Source of the DNA: Akkermansia muciniphila
Lineage (GTDB): Bacteria; Verrucomicrobiota; Verrucomicrobiia; Verrucomicrobiales; V1-33
DNA length: 64,000 nucleotides
Direction of reading: 5' to 3'
NCBI GenBank assembly: GCA_945900785.1
Contig: CAMDJM010000018.1
Coordinates: 1 to 64,000 of the forward strand
Each line of letters starts with the position of its first letter. Position 1 is the stretch's first letter. Shown here in pieces: positions 1 through 8,929 of this stretch. The notes under the pieces are model-generated. The model did no database searches and was not told where the DNA came from. It saw only the letters and a program-made list of their open reading frames with translations. The translations under genes and the position numbers were made by a program.

Positions 1-244
1 ACGGAATGACCGGGGTTGAGTCCGGTCTCACCATTGGTTTGGCGGCCTACACTCCGGCGCAAGGACACGCGTGGTATCGTGCCGGAGGTCACGCCGTGCA
101 ACAGAGTTACTCCCCGTCCCCAGCGGCAACGCCGGTTCTTTGCTAAAAATGTCCGACGGGGAAGCTGCCAAGGGTATCCTCCATAGCGTATCCACCATCG
201 CCGCAGAACTCACCGCCTGCGGTCTGGTCACCCGGGTTTCCTGA
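1..244 (+). other. Unassigned 3' end of an upstream gene
   Basis: No complete gene fits here. One forward frame is open from base 3 to a TAA at 144-146 and another is open from 20 to a TGA at 242-244; the second contains an ATG at 149 giving a 31-residue peptide (MSDGEAAKGILHS...). Either may be the C-terminal tail of a gene that starts outside the window, or a single gene whose frame shifts near 146. I do not recognise either peptide. The last stop lies two bases before the start of the next gene, which suggests they belong to one transcript. Confidence 0.25.
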
Positions 245-245
245 C

Positions 246-1160
246 ATGCGCTGTCTGGCCGTCTGGCTCTTCAAAGCCGCCTGCACGGTAGGCCTGCTGG
301 GGTGGCTGCTGTCCCGGCCGGATGTCAAGGCTGGGCTTGGCAGCCTCCATCATCTCGCTCCCGGGTGGCTGGCTGCCGGATTTTGTTTGGCGGGGCTAAC
401 CCAAATCTTCTCCGCATGGCGCTGGCTGGTATGTTTACGCACCACCGGCGTGCCGTTATCTCCGGGCACGACACTCAGGCTGACTTTGATCAGCACAGCT
501 GCGGGATTCCTTTCCATCGGCACTCTCGGGGCAGATGCGATGCGGGTGACATTGGCCGCCCGGCGGTATCCGGACAACAAAACCGCTCTGCTGGGCTCCA
601 TCGGCTTGGACCACACCAGTGCCGCTCCTGCTTTTGTGCTCATGATTCTGATCCTCTTCACTTCGGTGCACACGGGTTTCCAGATTGGACCCTGGACCGG
701 ATGGACCATTATTCTCAGCCTTGGGGGATTTGCCGGCATCGGACTGCTGCTGCGCCGCTTCCGCCCGGAAATGCATGACCGCTTGCTTCATTTCCTGCTG
801 GAGCGCACCACCCGCCGCGGTTTTGCCAAGGCAGCATTGCTCTCTATGCCTGTTATGTTGACCCACTATGCGGTATTTTACTGCGCCGCGCGGGCCCTTG
901 GGATCAATATTCCATTGATCGGCTTCACAGCAGCGGCGGCCAGTGCTGATGTGGCTGCCGCCCTGCCCATTACCATTGCCGGCTTGGGAGTCAGGGAAAA
1001 AGCCTTTGAGACCCTGCTGGGACTTTGGCATCAGGTCCCGCCCGCTTCGGCGATTGCCCTGTCTCTGGCGGGATTGGGCCTCATTTTCCTCTGGGCTATC
1101 GCCGGGGCGGTCTGCTTTCTCCTGGAGCCGGCCGGAAAACCGGCCTTCAACGCCGCTTGA
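246..1160 (+). CDS. YbhN/LPG-synthase-type integral membrane protein (UPF0104)
   Basis: A 304-residue polytopic membrane protein resembling the transmembrane half of lysylphosphatidylglycerol synthases (PF03706, YbhN/UPF0104). The sequence is mostly hydrophobic segments and carries two characteristic stretches of the family: LSIGTLGADAMRV near residue 95, which corresponds to the usual 'PGxxGGDxxR' segment, and ALPITIAGLGVREKAF near residue 240. The cytoplasmic aminoacyl-transfer domain of MprF is absent, so lipid lysinylation is not implied; members without it are usually called flippase-like proteins of unknown substrate. The ATG at 246 follows the previous stop by one base. Family assignment is fairly sure, function is not. 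Confidence 0.75.
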   Translation: MRCLAVWLFKAACTVGLLGWLLSRPDVKAGLGSLHHLAPGWLAAGFCLAGLTQIFSAWRWLVCLRTTGVPLSPGTTLRLTLISTAAGFLSIGTLGADAMRVTLAARRYPDNKTALLGSIGLDHTSAAPAFVLMILILFTSVHTGFQIGPWTGWTIILSLGGFAGIGLLLRRFRPEMHDRLLHFLLERTTRRGFAKAALLSMPVMLTHYAVFYCAARALGINIPLIGFTAAAASADVAAALPITIAGLGVREKAFETLLGLWHQVPPASAIALSLAGLGLIFLWAIAGAVCFLLEPAGKPAFNAA

Positions 1161-1250
1161 GACCTGATTTTTCTCCTTTTTGCCAATCTGAAATTTCCCC
1201 TGGAATTTCCCGGCACCCCTCGTTTAGTGCTGGTTCTGCCTTGGCAGTAT

Positions 1251-1326
1251 GGTGACCGTAGTTCAGCGGTAGAGCGCCAGATTGTGATTCTGGTTGTCGC
1301 GGGTTCGAATCCCGTCGGTCACCCCA
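1251..1326 (+). tRNA. tRNA-His (GTG anticodon)
   Basis: A full cloverleaf can be drawn: the acceptor stem pairs GTGACCG (1252-1258) with CGGTCAC (1316-1322), the anticodon stem CCAGA/TCTGG encloses loop TTGTGAT with anticodon GTG at 1284-1286, and the T arm has GGTTCGAAT. An extra G at 1251 faces C at 1323, the G-1:C73 pair that identifies histidine tRNA. The CCA end is encoded at 1324-1326. Confidence 0.96.
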
Positions 1327-1383
1327 TTTCCTTCAACCCCTCCGGGGACCCGTATTCCTGTGATCCCTTCCCCACCGCAACTC

Positions 1384-2085
1384 ATGGAGCCGCTGGAAGT
1401 GCAGATAGGCTATCAATTCAGAAATCAAACCTTGTTCGTTGAGGCCTTGACCCATCCCAGTCTGGCTTACGAAACCCAACGCGACCAGCCGGACAACCAA
1501 CGGCTGGAATATCTGGGGGATGCCGTCCTGGAACTGATTTTTTCGGAATATCTTTATTCCACATTTCCTGAAGCCGCCGAGGGCCTGCTGACCAAATTAA
1601 GAGCCCGGTTGGTCTCCCGGCCGGCCCTCGCCAATTACGCCAGAAAGCTCGGACTCGGCACCTGGTTAAGAATGGGCCGGGGAGAGGAAAGCAGCGGAGG
1701 CCGCAACCGGGACAGCTCCCTCGCGGATGGCATGGAAGCCTTGACTGCCGCCGTGTATCTGGATGGAGGTTGGGACGCTGCCCGCGCTATGATTTCGCGG
1801 GTCTGCAAGGAAAGTATGGCCCTGCTGGAGGCAGAACCCACCGAAGTGAATCCCAAAGGCCAGCTCCAGGAGATTCTGCAAGGGGTTGGACTGGGCCGCC
1901 TGAAATACGTCATCATCAGGGAAGACGGCCCGGACCATCAGAAAAACTTCGTGTGCCGGGTCGAATGGAATGGCCAGCCGTTGGGCGAAGGCGCAGGTTC
2001 GAGCAAAAAAGAAGCTGAAACCGCTGCCGCCAAAGACGCCTTGGCTGGAGAATCCCTTGCCCAATTCAATTCAAACGCCGCCTGA
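1384..2085 (+). CDS. rnc: Ribonuclease III
   Basis: Double-stranded RNA endonuclease that matures rRNA precursors and processes structured mRNAs in the cytoplasm. The 233-residue protein has the usual length and order: an N-terminal catalytic domain with the signature QRLEYLGDAVLEL (about residues 38-50) carrying the metal-binding Glu/Asp residues, then a C-terminal dsRNA-binding domain starting near NPKGQLQEIL and ending with GAGSSKKEAETAAAKDAL. The frame is open further upstream, but that extension lies inside the tRNA-His gene; I therefore chose the ATG at 1384, which gives the normal N-terminus. It sits 57 bases after the tRNA. Confidence 0.95.
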   Translation: MEPLEVQIGYQFRNQTLFVEALTHPSLAYETQRDQPDNQRLEYLGDAVLELIFSEYLYSTFPEAAEGLLTKLRARLVSRPALANYARKLGLGTWLRMGRGEESSGGRNRDSSLADGMEALTAAVYLDGGWDAARAMISRVCKESMALLEAEPTEVNPKGQLQEILQGVGLGRLKYVIIREDGPDHQKNFVCRVEWNGQPLGEGAGSSKKEAETAAAKDALAGESLAQFNSNAA

Positions 2086-2373
2086 CCCTTTGGGCGCAAC
2101 CCGGTGAAGAGTTTGGGAATCAAAGTGGGGAAACCTTCCAAACCTGAGAATCAGCACTGATATTCGGACCTGTCCCCAAGGTTGTGCACCCCCCTGAAGG
2201 CTGTGGAACTACAGCTGCTAAAATGAGGAACACGGTTGTTCCACTTATTCACCGCCCATACTATGAATGAGTTTTATATCTGATAAAGATTCTCTTATTC
2301 AGGAACAGTGGACAAGTTGCCCTTCTGCAATTCAGGTTGCTTTTAAAGAAAGGTTCATGTTATTTACTGCAAG

Positions 2374-2619
2374 ATGAGTAACGAATCAAACAAGTGGACC
2401 CGGATGCAGCGCGTCCAGAGTGACTCCTCCAACCCCGAACGCTTTCAGGCCAAGGCATCACCTGTCAGCTTGCACATGGATGCCTCGCGCCGCCGGAACC
2501 TTGACAAGGAGGAGGCGGCCCGCGACCGGATGATCTTCCGTTGGGTCATGGTGATTGTTGGCATCCTCTGCTTTACCGCACTGCTCCTGTTTATCATAAA
2601 CCGGATCAGCGGTCCTTGA
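2374..2619 (+). CDS. Small single-pass membrane protein, hypothetical
   Basis: An 81-residue protein with a polar, charged N-terminal half (about residues 1-52, rich in Arg, Lys, Asp) and one strongly hydrophobic segment, RWVMVIVGILCFTALLLFII, followed by a short tail. It would sit in the inner membrane with the N-terminus inside by the positive-inside rule. I do not recognise a family. The 288 bases before it hold no gene and are AT-rich, as expected for a promoter region. It is read towards the convergent metal-binding lipoprotein gene, 28 bases away. Confidence 0.55.
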   Translation: MSNESNKWTRMQRVQSDSSNPERFQAKASPVSLHMDASRRRNLDKEEAARDRMIFRWVMVIVGILCFTALLLFIINRISGP

Positions 2620-2647
2620 AGCAGCCGCACCTTGGCGGGATAGTCCA

Positions 2648-3592
2648 TTACGCGCCCGCCAGACGGCTCAGAATCGCTTCAGCGGTATAAAGATGGGCTG
2701 GGAGCAGACGATCCACTTCCAGCTCGCTGGTGAGGCCCGGAAGCCGCATTCCCGGTTTCCCTAGGCTGAGGCTGAAAATTTCCAAATCCGGGGTGACATT
2801 CAGGATGCGGGCCAGATCCTTGATAGTCTTGAGATCTGTAATGGATTCCCGGAACAGGATTTTCACCCGGTTCAGTTCCAGCCAGGAACTCAGTTCCGGC
2901 AGGGATTTTTTCGAGGCCTCTCCTTCCTCATTGGCGACGCTCCGCATTTCCATCCCGTAGGCCCGGCCAAAATAAGCCATGGAGTCATGACTGGTCAGGA
3001 GAAAATGCGTCCTTGCCGGCATTTCAGCAAACCGGTTGGCCATAAAGGCAAAATCCCGCTCCAAATCCGTGCCGTAGGCATGGCTCTGATCCTCAAACCA
3101 TGCCGCCGCCGGTGGGGAACACCCGCTCAAAACCAGCGCGGCTTCAGCCGCCGCCTTTTTCCAAAGGCGTGGATCCATCCAAAAATGCGGATCATTACTC
3201 CCATCCGGCCGGATCAGGATATCGTTGTCGCTCAAACCATTGGCCAGCACCCCGACCTGCAGCCCCTGACTGCGCAGTGAATCCAGACTTTCTGTAAACC
3301 GCTTTTCCAGGCCCAGTCCGCTCAGGAAAAAAGCATCCGCAATCCGAATGGTTGTCAGGTCCGAGGCGGTGGGTTGCCACAGGTGCGGATTGCTTCCGGC
3401 AGGGATCAGATGGTGCACCTTCACCGCTTCCTTGCCTACCTCCCGGATCAAATCCGCAGCCTGCACCGTAGTGGTGATCACCAGCAATGGTTTTTTAGGC
3501 AACTTGTATCGGGGTGGTGCGGGAGGAGGGTGGCACCCCGCCACGGATACCGCAGCCAGAGGAAGCGTGCGGAGCAGGTGGCGGCGGGTCAT
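2648..3592 (-). CDS. Metal ABC transporter substrate-binding lipoprotein (ZnuA/TroA-like)
   Basis: Periplasmic binding protein for a divalent metal (zinc or manganese) of the cluster 9 / ZnuA family (PF01297), 314 residues. A basic N-terminus and hydrophobic stretch lead to a lipobox ending VAGC at residues 17-20, so it is probably lipid-anchored. Candidate metal ligands in the expected order are His in GSNPHLWQP, His in NDPHFWMDP, His in LLTSHDSMAYF (the conserved 'HxAfxYfa' region) and an acid near the C-terminus. The long His/Asp-rich loop of many ZnuA proteins is missing. No ATPase or permease gene is adjacent, so its transporter partners must lie elsewhere. It reads in the same direction as bioB, 55 bases downstream of it. 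Confidence 0.82.
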   Translation of the reverse strand: MTRRHLLRTLPLAAVSVAGCHPPPAPPRYKLPKKPLLVITTTVQAADLIREVGKEAVKVHHLIPAGSNPHLWQPTASDLTTIRIADAFFLSGLGLEKRFTESLDSLRSQGLQVGVLANGLSDNDILIRPDGSNDPHFWMDPRLWKKAAAEAALVLSGCSPPAAAWFEDQSHAYGTDLERDFAFMANRFAEMPARTHFLLTSHDSMAYFGRAYGMEMRSVANEEGEASKKSLPELSSWLELNRVKILFRESITDLKTIKDLARILNVTPDLEIFSLSLGKPGMRLPGLTSELEVDRLLPAHLYTAEAILSRLAGA

Positions 3593-3647
3593 GATGCAGA
3601 ATGGAACGTTGGACAGGTGAAAACAGGGCGGTGTTTTTTAAAAGATC

Positions 3648-4649
3648 CTATGTTGTGGCAATGGCTGGTGAACAGGCCCGCTCCCCACAGGCAAGCGGTG
3701 CCATCATGGAGGGATTTGGTTCCTGGGCCATCAATCCCAGATCCTGCAGGAGACGCTGATCCTCAGCGGCCGCAGGATTGGCTGCAGTCAGGAGTTTGTC
3801 GCCATAGAAAATACTGTTGGCACCCGCAAACATCGCCAGCGCCTGGGCCTCACGGCTCAGCCGGGTGCGGCCGGCGGAAAGGCGCACCTTGGCTTTCGGA
3901 ATGGAAAGGCGGGTCACCGCGATCATCCGCACCAGATCAAAAACATCCACCCCACCATTCCCGGAAAGCGGAGTTCCCGGCATCGGCATCAGACTATTGA
4001 TCGGCACGCTTTCCGGCTGGGGGTTGAAGCCGCTGAGAATTTCCAACATCTTCAGCCGGTCTTCCACCGTTTCACCCAAACCCAAAATCCCGCCGCTGCA
4101 CACACTCATCCCGGCATCCTGCGCATGCCGGATGGTGCGCAGCCGGTCCTCAAAAGTGTGCGTGGTGACGATCCTGGTGTAATGCTCCGGAGAAGTATCG
4201 ATGTTATGATTGTAAGCCGTGACCCCCGCTTCCTTCAGCGCGGCCGCCTCCTGCGGACCCAGTTCCCCCAGGGTCACGCAGACTTCCATCCCCAGCTTGC
4301 TGACGTCTTTGACGATATCGATCACTTTCTCAAACCGGTCTGTGCCCATGCGCACCCCACGCCAGGCGGCTCCCATGCAGAAACGGGTGCTGCCATTGTC
4401 CCGCGCGGCCTGGGCGCGGACCATGATGTCCTCCTTCTCCATCAGCTTCTCCGCCTTTACGCCGCTGGAATACCGGGCGCTCTGGGCGCAGTAGGAACAA
4501 TCCTCGCTGCATCCGCCGGTCTTGATGCTGAGCAGGGTGCAAAGCTGCACCTCCCGCTCCGGCCAGTGGGCCTGATGCACAACACGGGACTGCTGGATGA
4601 GATCGAAGAAGGGCAGGTGGTAAAGGCGGTGGAGTTCGGCGTAAGTCAT
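3648..4649 (-). CDS. bioB: Biotin synthase
   Basis: Radical-SAM enzyme that inserts sulfur into dethiobiotin in the last step of biotin synthesis. The 333-residue protein has the typical length. The SAM-cluster motif CSEDCSYCAQ is at about residues 47-56 (Cys47, Cys51, Cys54), and the conserved YNHNIDTSPEHY segment, the GGILGLGE segment and ANSIFYGDKLLT, which form the barrel and bind the auxiliary cluster region, are all present. No other biotin genes (bioA, bioD, bioF) are nearby, so it is a stand-alone gene here, as is common in this phylum. Confidence 0.97.
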   Translation of the reverse strand: MTYAELHRLYHLPFFDLIQQSRVVHQAHWPEREVQLCTLLSIKTGGCSEDCSYCAQSARYSSGVKAEKLMEKEDIMVRAQAARDNGSTRFCMGAAWRGVRMGTDRFEKVIDIVKDVSKLGMEVCVTLGELGPQEAAALKEAGVTAYNHNIDTSPEHYTRIVTTHTFEDRLRTIRHAQDAGMSVCSGGILGLGETVEDRLKMLEILSGFNPQPESVPINSLMPMPGTPLSGNGGVDVFDLVRMIAVTRLSIPKAKVRLSAGRTRLSREAQALAMFAGANSIFYGDKLLTAANPAAAEDQRLLQDLGLMAQEPNPSMMAPLACGERACSPAIATT

Positions 4650-4692
4650 GGGAACGGGGGAGGGAGGGAAATTATTGGGGACTGGTTATCAG

Positions 4693-4869
4693 TTATGGGG
4701 ATTTGGTTTCGGGAGGAGTGGCGCTCATTCCGTGGATCCATTCATCGATTTCGGTGCGGTTTAAAGCTGTTTTGCGTGTCTCGCGTAAACTCGCGACGGC
4801 GAGGTCCCCGCGGCCCTGGGTCAGATAAATCCGGGCTGCCAGGCTTGGGGGAAGTTCCGGTAAAACCAT
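4693..4869 (-). CDS. Small hypothetical protein upstream of bioB
   Basis: A possible 58-residue protein beginning MVLPELPPSLAARIYL and ending ATPPETKSP. The body (LTQGRGDLAVASLRETRKTA, then LNRTEIDEWIHGM) looks like an amphipathic helical domain and its composition is credible for protein, but no family is recognised. It reads in the same direction as bioB with 43 bases between them. The frame also stays open 21 codons upstream of the chosen start. No clear ribosome binding site helps the choice. It may be spurious. Confidence 0.35.
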   Translation of the reverse strand: MVLPELPPSLAARIYLTQGRGDLAVASLRETRKTALNRTEIDEWIHGMSATPPETKSP

Positions 4870-4947
4870 GCAGTTGAAAAGAACGACTTGGGAAGGGGAG
4901 CACCAGCCCAACAACTTATTACAATTAACCAATAATTCCTTCGAACC

Positions 4948-5688
4948 CTACTGCCCCCAGCGTCCATTCACGGTTGGCAGGGTCACATTGTCCTTGATCG
5001 CGGAAAAATCCGTCTTCCCGATCGCGCCGATCATGGGCATGCCTGTGCAGCTTTTCCAGGTGCGGCTCATGTATTCGCCAGTGTGGCAGCCGTAGCTTTG
5101 CACATGGGCATCGCTGGTGAAAAGACCGCGATGGAGGCGTTTCAGATCGGACACATGAAGATAGCAGGAAGAAACTCCCAGGATATCGTTGCTGTAATCA
5201 AAGAGGAAACAGAACTTGTTCGAATGTCCGTAGAACTCAAAACCGCTCAGCTTCCGCTCGCCCCGGTTATTCAAATAGCTGACGAGGAAATTGCTATTGC
5301 TGAACCAGAGCAGACGCACTCCACGTTCCGCAGCGAGCGTGGTGATTTCAGTGAGGGTGCAAAGGTATGGCGGGCGTTTCACCGCATCCTCCTGCTGGCG
5401 GGTTTCATAAGCCGGACGGTATACCAGCCAGGTAATACTGATCGCAGGCCCATGCTGCGCCCGGAGTTGGTCAATGCGGATGCGGGCGGCGCGGATGAAG
5501 TTCCCCCAGTAACGGTCATGCTGATCTCCTGGAGCCCGGTATTCCTCCCAGCCACGCAGGGCCGGCCCTCCGCTGGTGATCACGTATTCCTCTGCGGCGT
5601 AATTCCGCTGCGCCTGCGCCGTCAGCGGCAGGGCACCGCAGCCCAGCAAAAACAAAATACAGAAGCGGAAAAAAGCTCGGGTCGTCAT
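4948..5688 (-). CDS. Secreted hypothetical protein with caspase-like His and Cys motifs
   Basis: About 246 residues. A signal peptide is clear (MTTRAFFRFCILFLLGCGAL, then cleavage near AQAQ), so the protein is exported. The mature part has alternating predicted strands and helices, including ISITWLVYR, GVRLLWFSNS, FEFYGHSNKFCFLF and VQSYGCHTGEYM. A His in a 'GH' turn after one hydrophobic strand and a Cys in 'SYGCHTG' after another is the arrangement of the catalytic dyad in clan CD peptidases (caspases, gingipains, C80, CHAT). That is an inference from pattern only; no whole-length family is recognised. A start 7 codons further upstream is also possible. It is divergent from the 5918 gene. 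Confidence 0.6.
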   Translation of the reverse strand: MTTRAFFRFCILFLLGCGALPLTAQAQRNYAAEEYVITSGGPALRGWEEYRAPGDQHDRYWGNFIRAARIRIDQLRAQHGPAISITWLVYRPAYETRQQEDAVKRPPYLCTLTEITTLAAERGVRLLWFSNSNFLVSYLNNRGERKLSGFEFYGHSNKFCFLFDYSNDILGVSSCYLHVSDLKRLHRGLFTSDAHVQSYGCHTGEYMSRTWKSCTGMPMIGAIGKTDFSAIKDNVTLPTVNGRWGQ

Positions 5689-5917
5689 ATAAGAAGGAAG
5701 TGGCGGCATCTATAATCACAACCCGCGTCTGATGCAAGGCGCGTAGCACACCCTGAGCGGCAGGTCTTCAGGCAGCCATTGAAGCGCCAGAGCCATTTCA
5801 ACAGACTGTCCCCACCGCAGGAACGCAGCGTCAGGCTGCAGCGTCCGGGGATTCTCCCGAAATAAGGGCACCCTTGCTCCCGTTTTCACTTCGCCCACCC
5901 ACCTTCAACCCGACGCG

Positions 5918-8569
5918 ATGACGACCCAATCCCCTCTTCTTCTCACCCTGCTCAGTCTGGCCACGGTTTTGGCCTCAAGCCCCGCCCCGGCCCAGGACCA
6001 GCCTACAGAGGTGCCGGTGGACCGCTTTTCGCTGCCGGATGATCTTGAAGTCACGCTCTGGGCAAAAACCCCCCTGTTGCGCAACCCCACCAATATCGAC
6101 TTCGATGCCAAGGGCCGGCTCTACGTCGCAGAAGGAGTCAACTACCGTGGCAAGTCGGGCCGTCAGCCGGAGGGCGACCGTATCATGATTCTGGAGGACA
6201 CCACCGGCGCAGGAAAAGCAGACCGCTCCACCGTTTTTGTTCAGGAAAAGGCTTTGGAATCACCCCTGGGGGTGGCTGTGTTTGGGAACCGCGTAGTGGT
6301 TTCCATGCCTCCTGACATGATCGTCTACACCGATGTGAATGGCGATGGAAAATTCGAGGCGGCCACTGACAAGCGCGAGGTCCTCCTCACTGGATTCAAT
6401 GGACGCCAGCATGACCACAGCCTGCACAGCGTGACCGCCGGTCCGGACGGCCTGTGGTATTGGAATCAGGGGAACACCGGGGCGCAATTCGCCGACCGCA
6501 ATGGGCGGAAATTCTTCATGGGCAGCGCTTACGCGCTCGATAACATCGCCGGGCAAAAAAGCGATGACGGCCATGTCTGGGTCGGGGGCTTCGCCGCCCG
6601 CATGGAGCCGGATGGCACCGGCGTCAGCATCATTGGACACAATTTCCGCAATAGTTATGAGCAAACCGTCACCTCCTTTGGCGACGTATTTCAAAGCGAC
6701 AACGATGACCCGCCCGCCTGCCGAGTCACCGCCATGATGGAAGGCGGCAATGCCGGGTTTGCCTCTGCGGATGGACATCGCTCCTGGGAGGCAGACCGCC
6801 GCCCTGGCCAGGACACCCCCACTGCCGAATGGCGTCAGGAAGATCCTGGCACCATGCCCTCCGGCGATGTCTACGGCGGGGGTTCCCCCACCGGGGTCGC
6901 CTTCTATGAAAACGGCGCCCTCGGTGAAAAATGGCGCGGCCTGCTCCTCGCCTGTGAGGCCGGCAAGAATGTCATTTTTGGTTATCTCCCCAAGCCGGAA
7001 GGTGCCGGATTCAAGCTGGAGCGCTTCGACTTCCTCACCTCCAACAAGGAAAAGGAATGGGCCGGCTCCGACTTCCTCGGCGGGCGGGCCAATAACGAAC
7101 TAAAAACCAAATTCCGGCCCAGCGACGTTTGCGTCGGCCCGGATGGAGCGATCTATGTTGCGGACTGGTTCGATCCAGGCGTCGGCGGCCATGGCACCGC
7201 TGATGACGGCACCACGGGTGCCATCTACCGCATCGCGCCGAAGGGTTTCAAATCACAAATTCCAGCCATTGACCTGAACACGGTGGAAGGTCAGCTCACT
7301 GCCCTCCGCAGCCCGGCGGTGAATCTGCGCCATGAGGCTTTCAAGCGGCTGCAAGCCCAGGGTGCTGCTGCCGTGCCCGCCGTCGCCGCCCTCATGGCCG
7401 ACCCCAACCCCTATTTGGCCGCCCGCGCCGTCTGGCTCCTTGCCAAAATGGGTGAGGCCGGCCAGGCCAAGGCAAAAACCTGGCTGGATTCCCCGGATGA
7501 AACCCAGCGCCTCGTCGCCTGCCGGGCCCTGCGCCGGGCGGGTCAGGACGTGCTGGCCCTCGCCACCCGCATGGCCGCAGATCCTTCCCCTGCCATCCGC
7601 CGCGAGGCCGCCCTCAGCCTGCGCGATATCAAATCGGAGCAGTGCATCCCCATTCTTGTCAAAATCGCCTCACAATTCGATGGCCGCGACCGTTCCTATC
7701 TCGAAGCCCTCGGCCTCGGCAGCGAAGGCCGAGAAGGAGCCGTCTTCACCGCCCTTGCTCCCGGCTTTGGCCAGGATCCCCTCACCTGGAGCGATGCCGC
7801 CGTCTGGATCGCCTGGCGTCTCCACCCCGTGGAAGCCGTCTCTGCTTTCAAAGCCCGGGCCCTTTCTGCCAAGCTCAGTCAGGACCAGCGCCGGCAAATG
7901 CTCACCGCCCTGGCCTTCACCCCGGCCCGTGAAGCCGCCCAGGTCATGCTGGCCATCGCCGCCGATCCCGCCTCGCCCTCCAAGGACCTCGCCCTCTGGT
8001 GGCTCCTCAACCGGAAGGGCAATGACTGGGCTTCCTTTGATCTGGACCGCGCCCTGAAGGAACGCGGCATCTACGATCCTGACAAGGTGCAGCTCACCGC
8101 CATCGCCATGCCGCAGCCCCCCGCCAACGCCCCTGCCTTCCCCTCCGCTGCAGAAGTCGCCGCGCTCCAGGGTGATCCTGCCAATGGCAGCGTCTCCGCT
8201 GCCCTCTGTTATACCTGCCACCGCATCGGCCAGGCCGGCGTGGAATTCGGTCCTGATCTTACCGCCTTTGGCAAGCAGCAGACCACCGCCATCATGGTCG
8301 AAGCCATCGTCAACCCCTCCGCCTCCATCTCCCACGGCTACGGTGGCACGGAGATCACCACCACTGATGGCCTTACCATCACCGGCATGGTTCTGAAGCA
8401 CGGAGATCCCCTCCTGATTAAATGCATGGGCGGCACCCTCCAGACCATCCCCAAATCCCGCATCGCCTCCACCAAACCGCTCGGCCGCTCCCTCATGTAT
8501 GACCCCGCCACCCTGGGCCTCACCCCCCAAACCATCGCCGACATCGTGGCTTATCTGAAAAAGCTTTAA
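5918..8569 (+). CDS. PVC-type haem-binding beta-propeller/HEAT protein
   Basis: An 883-residue exported protein of the membrane-bound dehydrogenase-like family common in Planctomycetota and Verrucomicrobiota. A signal peptide (MTTQSPLLLTLLSLATVLAS) is followed by a glucose/sorbosone dehydrogenase-like propeller (about residues 30-440; NPTNIDFDAKGRLYVAEG, then GPDGAIYVADWFDP), an alpha-helical HEAT-type region rich in 'AVWLLA...' and 'RREAALSLRDI' repeats (about 450-720), and a C-terminal cytochrome-c-like domain with CYTCH at residues 764-768, the covalent haem site. The domain ends LTPQTIADIVAYLKKL, typical of this family (TIGR02603). It probably oxidises sugars or related polyols in the periplasm; the substrate is unknown. 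Confidence 0.9.
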   Translation: MTTQSPLLLTLLSLATVLASSPAPAQDQPTEVPVDRFSLPDDLEVTLWAKTPLLRNPTNIDFDAKGRLYVAEGVNYRGKSGRQPEGDRIMILEDTTGAGKADRSTVFVQEKALESPLGVAVFGNRVVVSMPPDMIVYTDVNGDGKFEAATDKREVLLTGFNGRQHDHSLHSVTAGPDGLWYWNQGNTGAQFADRNGRKFFMGSAYALDNIAGQKSDDGHVWVGGFAARMEPDGTGVSIIGHNFRNSYEQTVTSFGDVFQSDNDDPPACRVTAMMEGGNAGFASADGHRSWEADRRPGQDTPTAEWRQEDPGTMPSGDVYGGGSPTGVAFYENGALGEKWRGLLLACEAGKNVIFGYLPKPEGAGFKLERFDFLTSNKEKEWAGSDFLGGRANNELKTKFRPSDVCVGPDGAIYVADWFDPGVGGHGTADDGTTGAIYRIAPKGFKSQIPAIDLNTVEGQLTALRSPAVNLRHEAFKRLQAQGAAAVPAVAALMADPNPYLAARAVWLLAKMGEAGQAKAKTWLDSPDETQRLVACRALRRAGQDVLALATRMAADPSPAIRREAALSLRDIKSEQCIPILVKIASQFDGRDRSYLEALGLGSEGREGAVFTALAPGFGQDPLTWSDAAVWIAWRLHPVEAVSAFKARALSAKLSQDQRRQMLTALAFTPAREAAQVMLAIAADPASPSKDLALWWLLNRKGNDWASFDLDRALKERGIYDPDKVQLTAIAMPQPPANAPAFPSAAEVAALQGDPANGSVSAALCYTCHRIGQAGVEFGPDLTAFGKQQTTAIMVEAIVNPSASISHGYGGTEITTTDGLTITGMVLKHGDPLLIKCMGGTLQTIPKSRIASTKPLGRSLMYDPATLGLTPQTIADIVAYLKKL

Positions 8570-8600
8570 CCTCCGGGGAGAACAGGCGTCCCGGGTGTCC

Positions 8601-8640
8601 CACCATGACCCACCATGACCCACCATGACCCACCATGACC
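8601..8640. repeat. Four tandem copies of a 10-base repeat
   Basis: The decamer CACCATGACC is repeated four times without a mismatch, 31 bases after the stop of the haem protein. It is preceded by GAACAGGCGTCCCGGGTGTCC, a mosaic of the hairpin repeats seen at 18473-18510. No function is evident. Confidence 0.9.
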
Positions 8641-8929
8641 TGGCGTGGACCAGCGCAGTAGCATACTCCCCGGAGATCAGTCCAGTTTCTTTGCGCAGGG
8701 CGTGCGACAGCTCCTGCATCACATCGTCCAGCAAATCATCGGCTTCTGGACGTAAACCGGCGGCTGCTTTTTCGGCCACGCGCACCGCTGCGTCTGCCGG
8801 AACCACTTCCTCCGATTCCTTACTCTTACGGGTGGGAGCCGTGGCCACTTCCGCCGCTGAAGGGCTGACCATCGCCGGGAAACCCGTTTCCACAGCTTTC
8901 ACATCGCCAGCCACAACCACTTTCGCCAT
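8641..8929 (-). other. Possible small gene or gene remnant
   Basis: On the minus strand an ATG at 8929 opens a frame (MAKVVVAGDVKAVETGFPAM...) with protein-like composition: rich in Ala, Glu, Val, Lys and ending in a helical stretch, DLLDDVMQELSHAL. It has no natural stop here; the frame runs on through the 10-base repeats and then antisense to the haem gene. That suggests a gene whose 3' end has been lost, or a chance frame. No family recognised. Confidence 0.25.

Noticed and set aside
8601-8640. Possible CRISPR array
   Set aside because: Units are 10 bases long with no spacers; no cas genes anywhere in the window.
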